Made by a program: the position numbers and the translations under genes. A stretch of DNA of 7,750 nucleotides, taken from NCBI GenBank assembly GCA_937906485.1, contig CALCYB010000056.1, positions 1 through 7,750 on the forward strand, in the 5' to 3' direction. Positions 7,246 through 7,750 of this stretch are shown one piece after another (the first letter of the stretch is position 1; every line of letters starts with the position of its first letter). Origin of the DNA: an uncultured Rikenellaceae bacterium (lineage in GTDB: Bacteria; Bacteroidota; Bacteroidia; Bacteroidales; UBA932). Below the pieces are notes generated by a model. It saw nothing but the letters and a program-made list of their open reading frames with translations. It was not told the origin of the DNA and ran no database searches.

Positions 7246-7658
7246 TTCTTGGGGGGTTGTGTCGGAGGAGGCAGAACCTTGGGCAGGGTGTGCCGGTTGC
7301 CTTCGGTGACGTTTTTCTTTTGGTTGTGGGCAGGTTGGAAAAGGGAAGAGTTTTTGGGATCCGGCTTGCTCTTGGGATTGCGTTTTTTGCGCATTTCTTC
7401 CATTTCCTTCATCCGTTTTTCGCGGTTGATGGAGTCTTGGATCTGTTTTTCACGATCCCTCTTGCGTTTGAGTGAATCCTGGATAACCTTGATCGAGTCT
7501 TTGGCATCTCGTTCCCGGATGAACCATTGGGGTAGCGTCTTGCGGTAATTCCACCGCAAGGGGTTGTTGACCAGTTCCGGATCCATCTCCAGCCATTCTG
7601 CTCCGAAAAGGTAGGGAACGCGGCCGGGAACATTTCTTACGGAGGTCGGGTAGAGCAA
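7242..7658 (-). CDS. Hypothetical protein with charged coiled coil and Pro-rich tail; 5' end uncertain
   Basis: I do not recognise the family. Numbered from the TTG at 7658, the protein has 138 residues. Residues 1-50 look globular and aromatic-rich (YPTSVRNVPGRVPYLFGAEWLEMDPEL, LRWNYRKTLPQWF). Residues 51-92 form a highly charged helix with DSI/DSL units at 54, 61 and 75, a heptad spacing that suggests a coiled coil. The tail (93-138) is Lys/Asn/Pro-rich and ends PPPTQPPKK. There is no signal peptide or membrane segment. The stop overlaps the amidohydrolase start (ATGA), so the gene is very likely translated. The start is unclear: TTG at 7658 gives the longest form, the first in-frame ATG is at 7586 (114 residues) but would discard protein-like sequence, and an in-frame TAA at 7698-7700 prevents further extension. 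It could be an intact small gene, or the 3' remnant of a longer gene broken by a stop or frameshift. Confidence 0.6.
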   Translation of the reverse strand: MLYPTSVRNVPGRVPYLFGAEWLEMDPELVNNPLRWNYRKTLPQWFIRERDAKDSIKVIQDSLKRKRDREKQIQDSINREKRMKEMEEMRKKRNPKSKPDPKNSSLFQPAHNQKKNVTEGNRHTLPKVLPPPTQPPKK

Positions 7659-7750
7659 CAGACTGCTCCAGGTGGCATTCAGTTTTGCCGTGTCCGGTTA
7701 TCTTTTTGATGTGTATCGCGGCAAACTGAGCGCAGAAAAAAGTTTTCTTG
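7659..7750. other. Right-edge stretch without a confident gene
   Basis: The minus-strand frame of the hypothetical gene stays open only to a TAA at 7698-7700, giving PDTAKLNATWSSL upstream of the TTG. Beyond that, none of the three minus frames reads like protein. The plus-strand frame ending at the window edge is open and reads QVAFSFAVSGYLFDVYRGK-like sequence, but it is too short to call a gene. I see no convincing Bacteroidota promoter (TTTG with TAnnTTTG) here. The stretch may be the upstream leader of the minus operon or part of a disrupted gene. Confidence 0.4.

Noticed and set aside
6721..7548. A 275-codon open frame on the plus strand, and several shorter ones nearby.
   Set aside because: They are antisense to the amidohydrolase and hypothetical genes. 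The Cys/Phe/Gly-heavy translation has no domain, and the minus-strand gene has all its catalytic motifs.
7671..7750. Plus-strand similarity of the right edge (LFDVYRGK-like) to the PheT C-terminal region around 3212-3236 (LFDVYRGDK), with the differences in the shared codons at third positions.
   Set aside because: Only about six residues match and the flanks diverge at once, so chance is the simpler explanation. Sequence beyond the window would show whether a pheT-like fragment or a chimeric join exists.

Overview
The window looks like an ordinary stretch of a Bacteroidota chromosome, most probably Bacteroidales, with a base composition that looks roughly balanced (not counted). Several signs support this. 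Genes have short AT-rich or non-Shine-Dalgarno leaders. FtsY appears to have only a short N-terminal extension in place of the long acidic domain of enterobacteria. There is a small secreted beta-barrel-type protein ending in Tyr-Thr-Phe, and a hypothetical protein has the charged DSI/DSL-rich coiled coil common in this phylum. The taxonomic call is inference. I see no mobile element, CRISPR array, rRNA, tRNA or phage gene.

Left block, plus strand (1-3380): the distal part of ftsY, the signal recognition particle receptor GTPase, enters from the left edge. It is followed 9 bases later by a complete pheT, the phenylalanyl-tRNA synthetase beta chain. The two probably share a transcript. They end at a perfect 18-bp inverted repeat with an A-tract on one side and a T-tract on the other (3403-3441), which can terminate transcription from both directions.

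Right block, minus strand (7658 down to 3457): six genes are packed head to tail. In transcription order they are a hypothetical coiled-coil protein, an amidohydrolase of the COG0402 type (joined by an ATGA overlap), a COG0731-type radical SAM protein, dtd (D-aminoacyl-tRNA deacylase), deoC (deoxyribose-phosphate aldolase) and a small signal-peptide-bearing beta-barrel-like protein. Gaps between the first five are -4, 15, 2 and 6 bases. The last gene follows after 28 AT-rich bases and may have its own expression signals. The block converges on pheT and shares its terminator.

Functionally the region is housekeeping: membrane protein targeting (FtsY), tRNA charging and proofreading (PheT, Dtd), deoxynucleoside catabolism (DeoC), and two enzymes whose exact substrates cannot be read from sequence. 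No previously undescribed system is evident. The least explained parts are the right edge, where the hypothetical gene lacks a convincing start and an in-frame stop blocks extension, and the unassigned substrates of the amidohydrolase and radical SAM protein.
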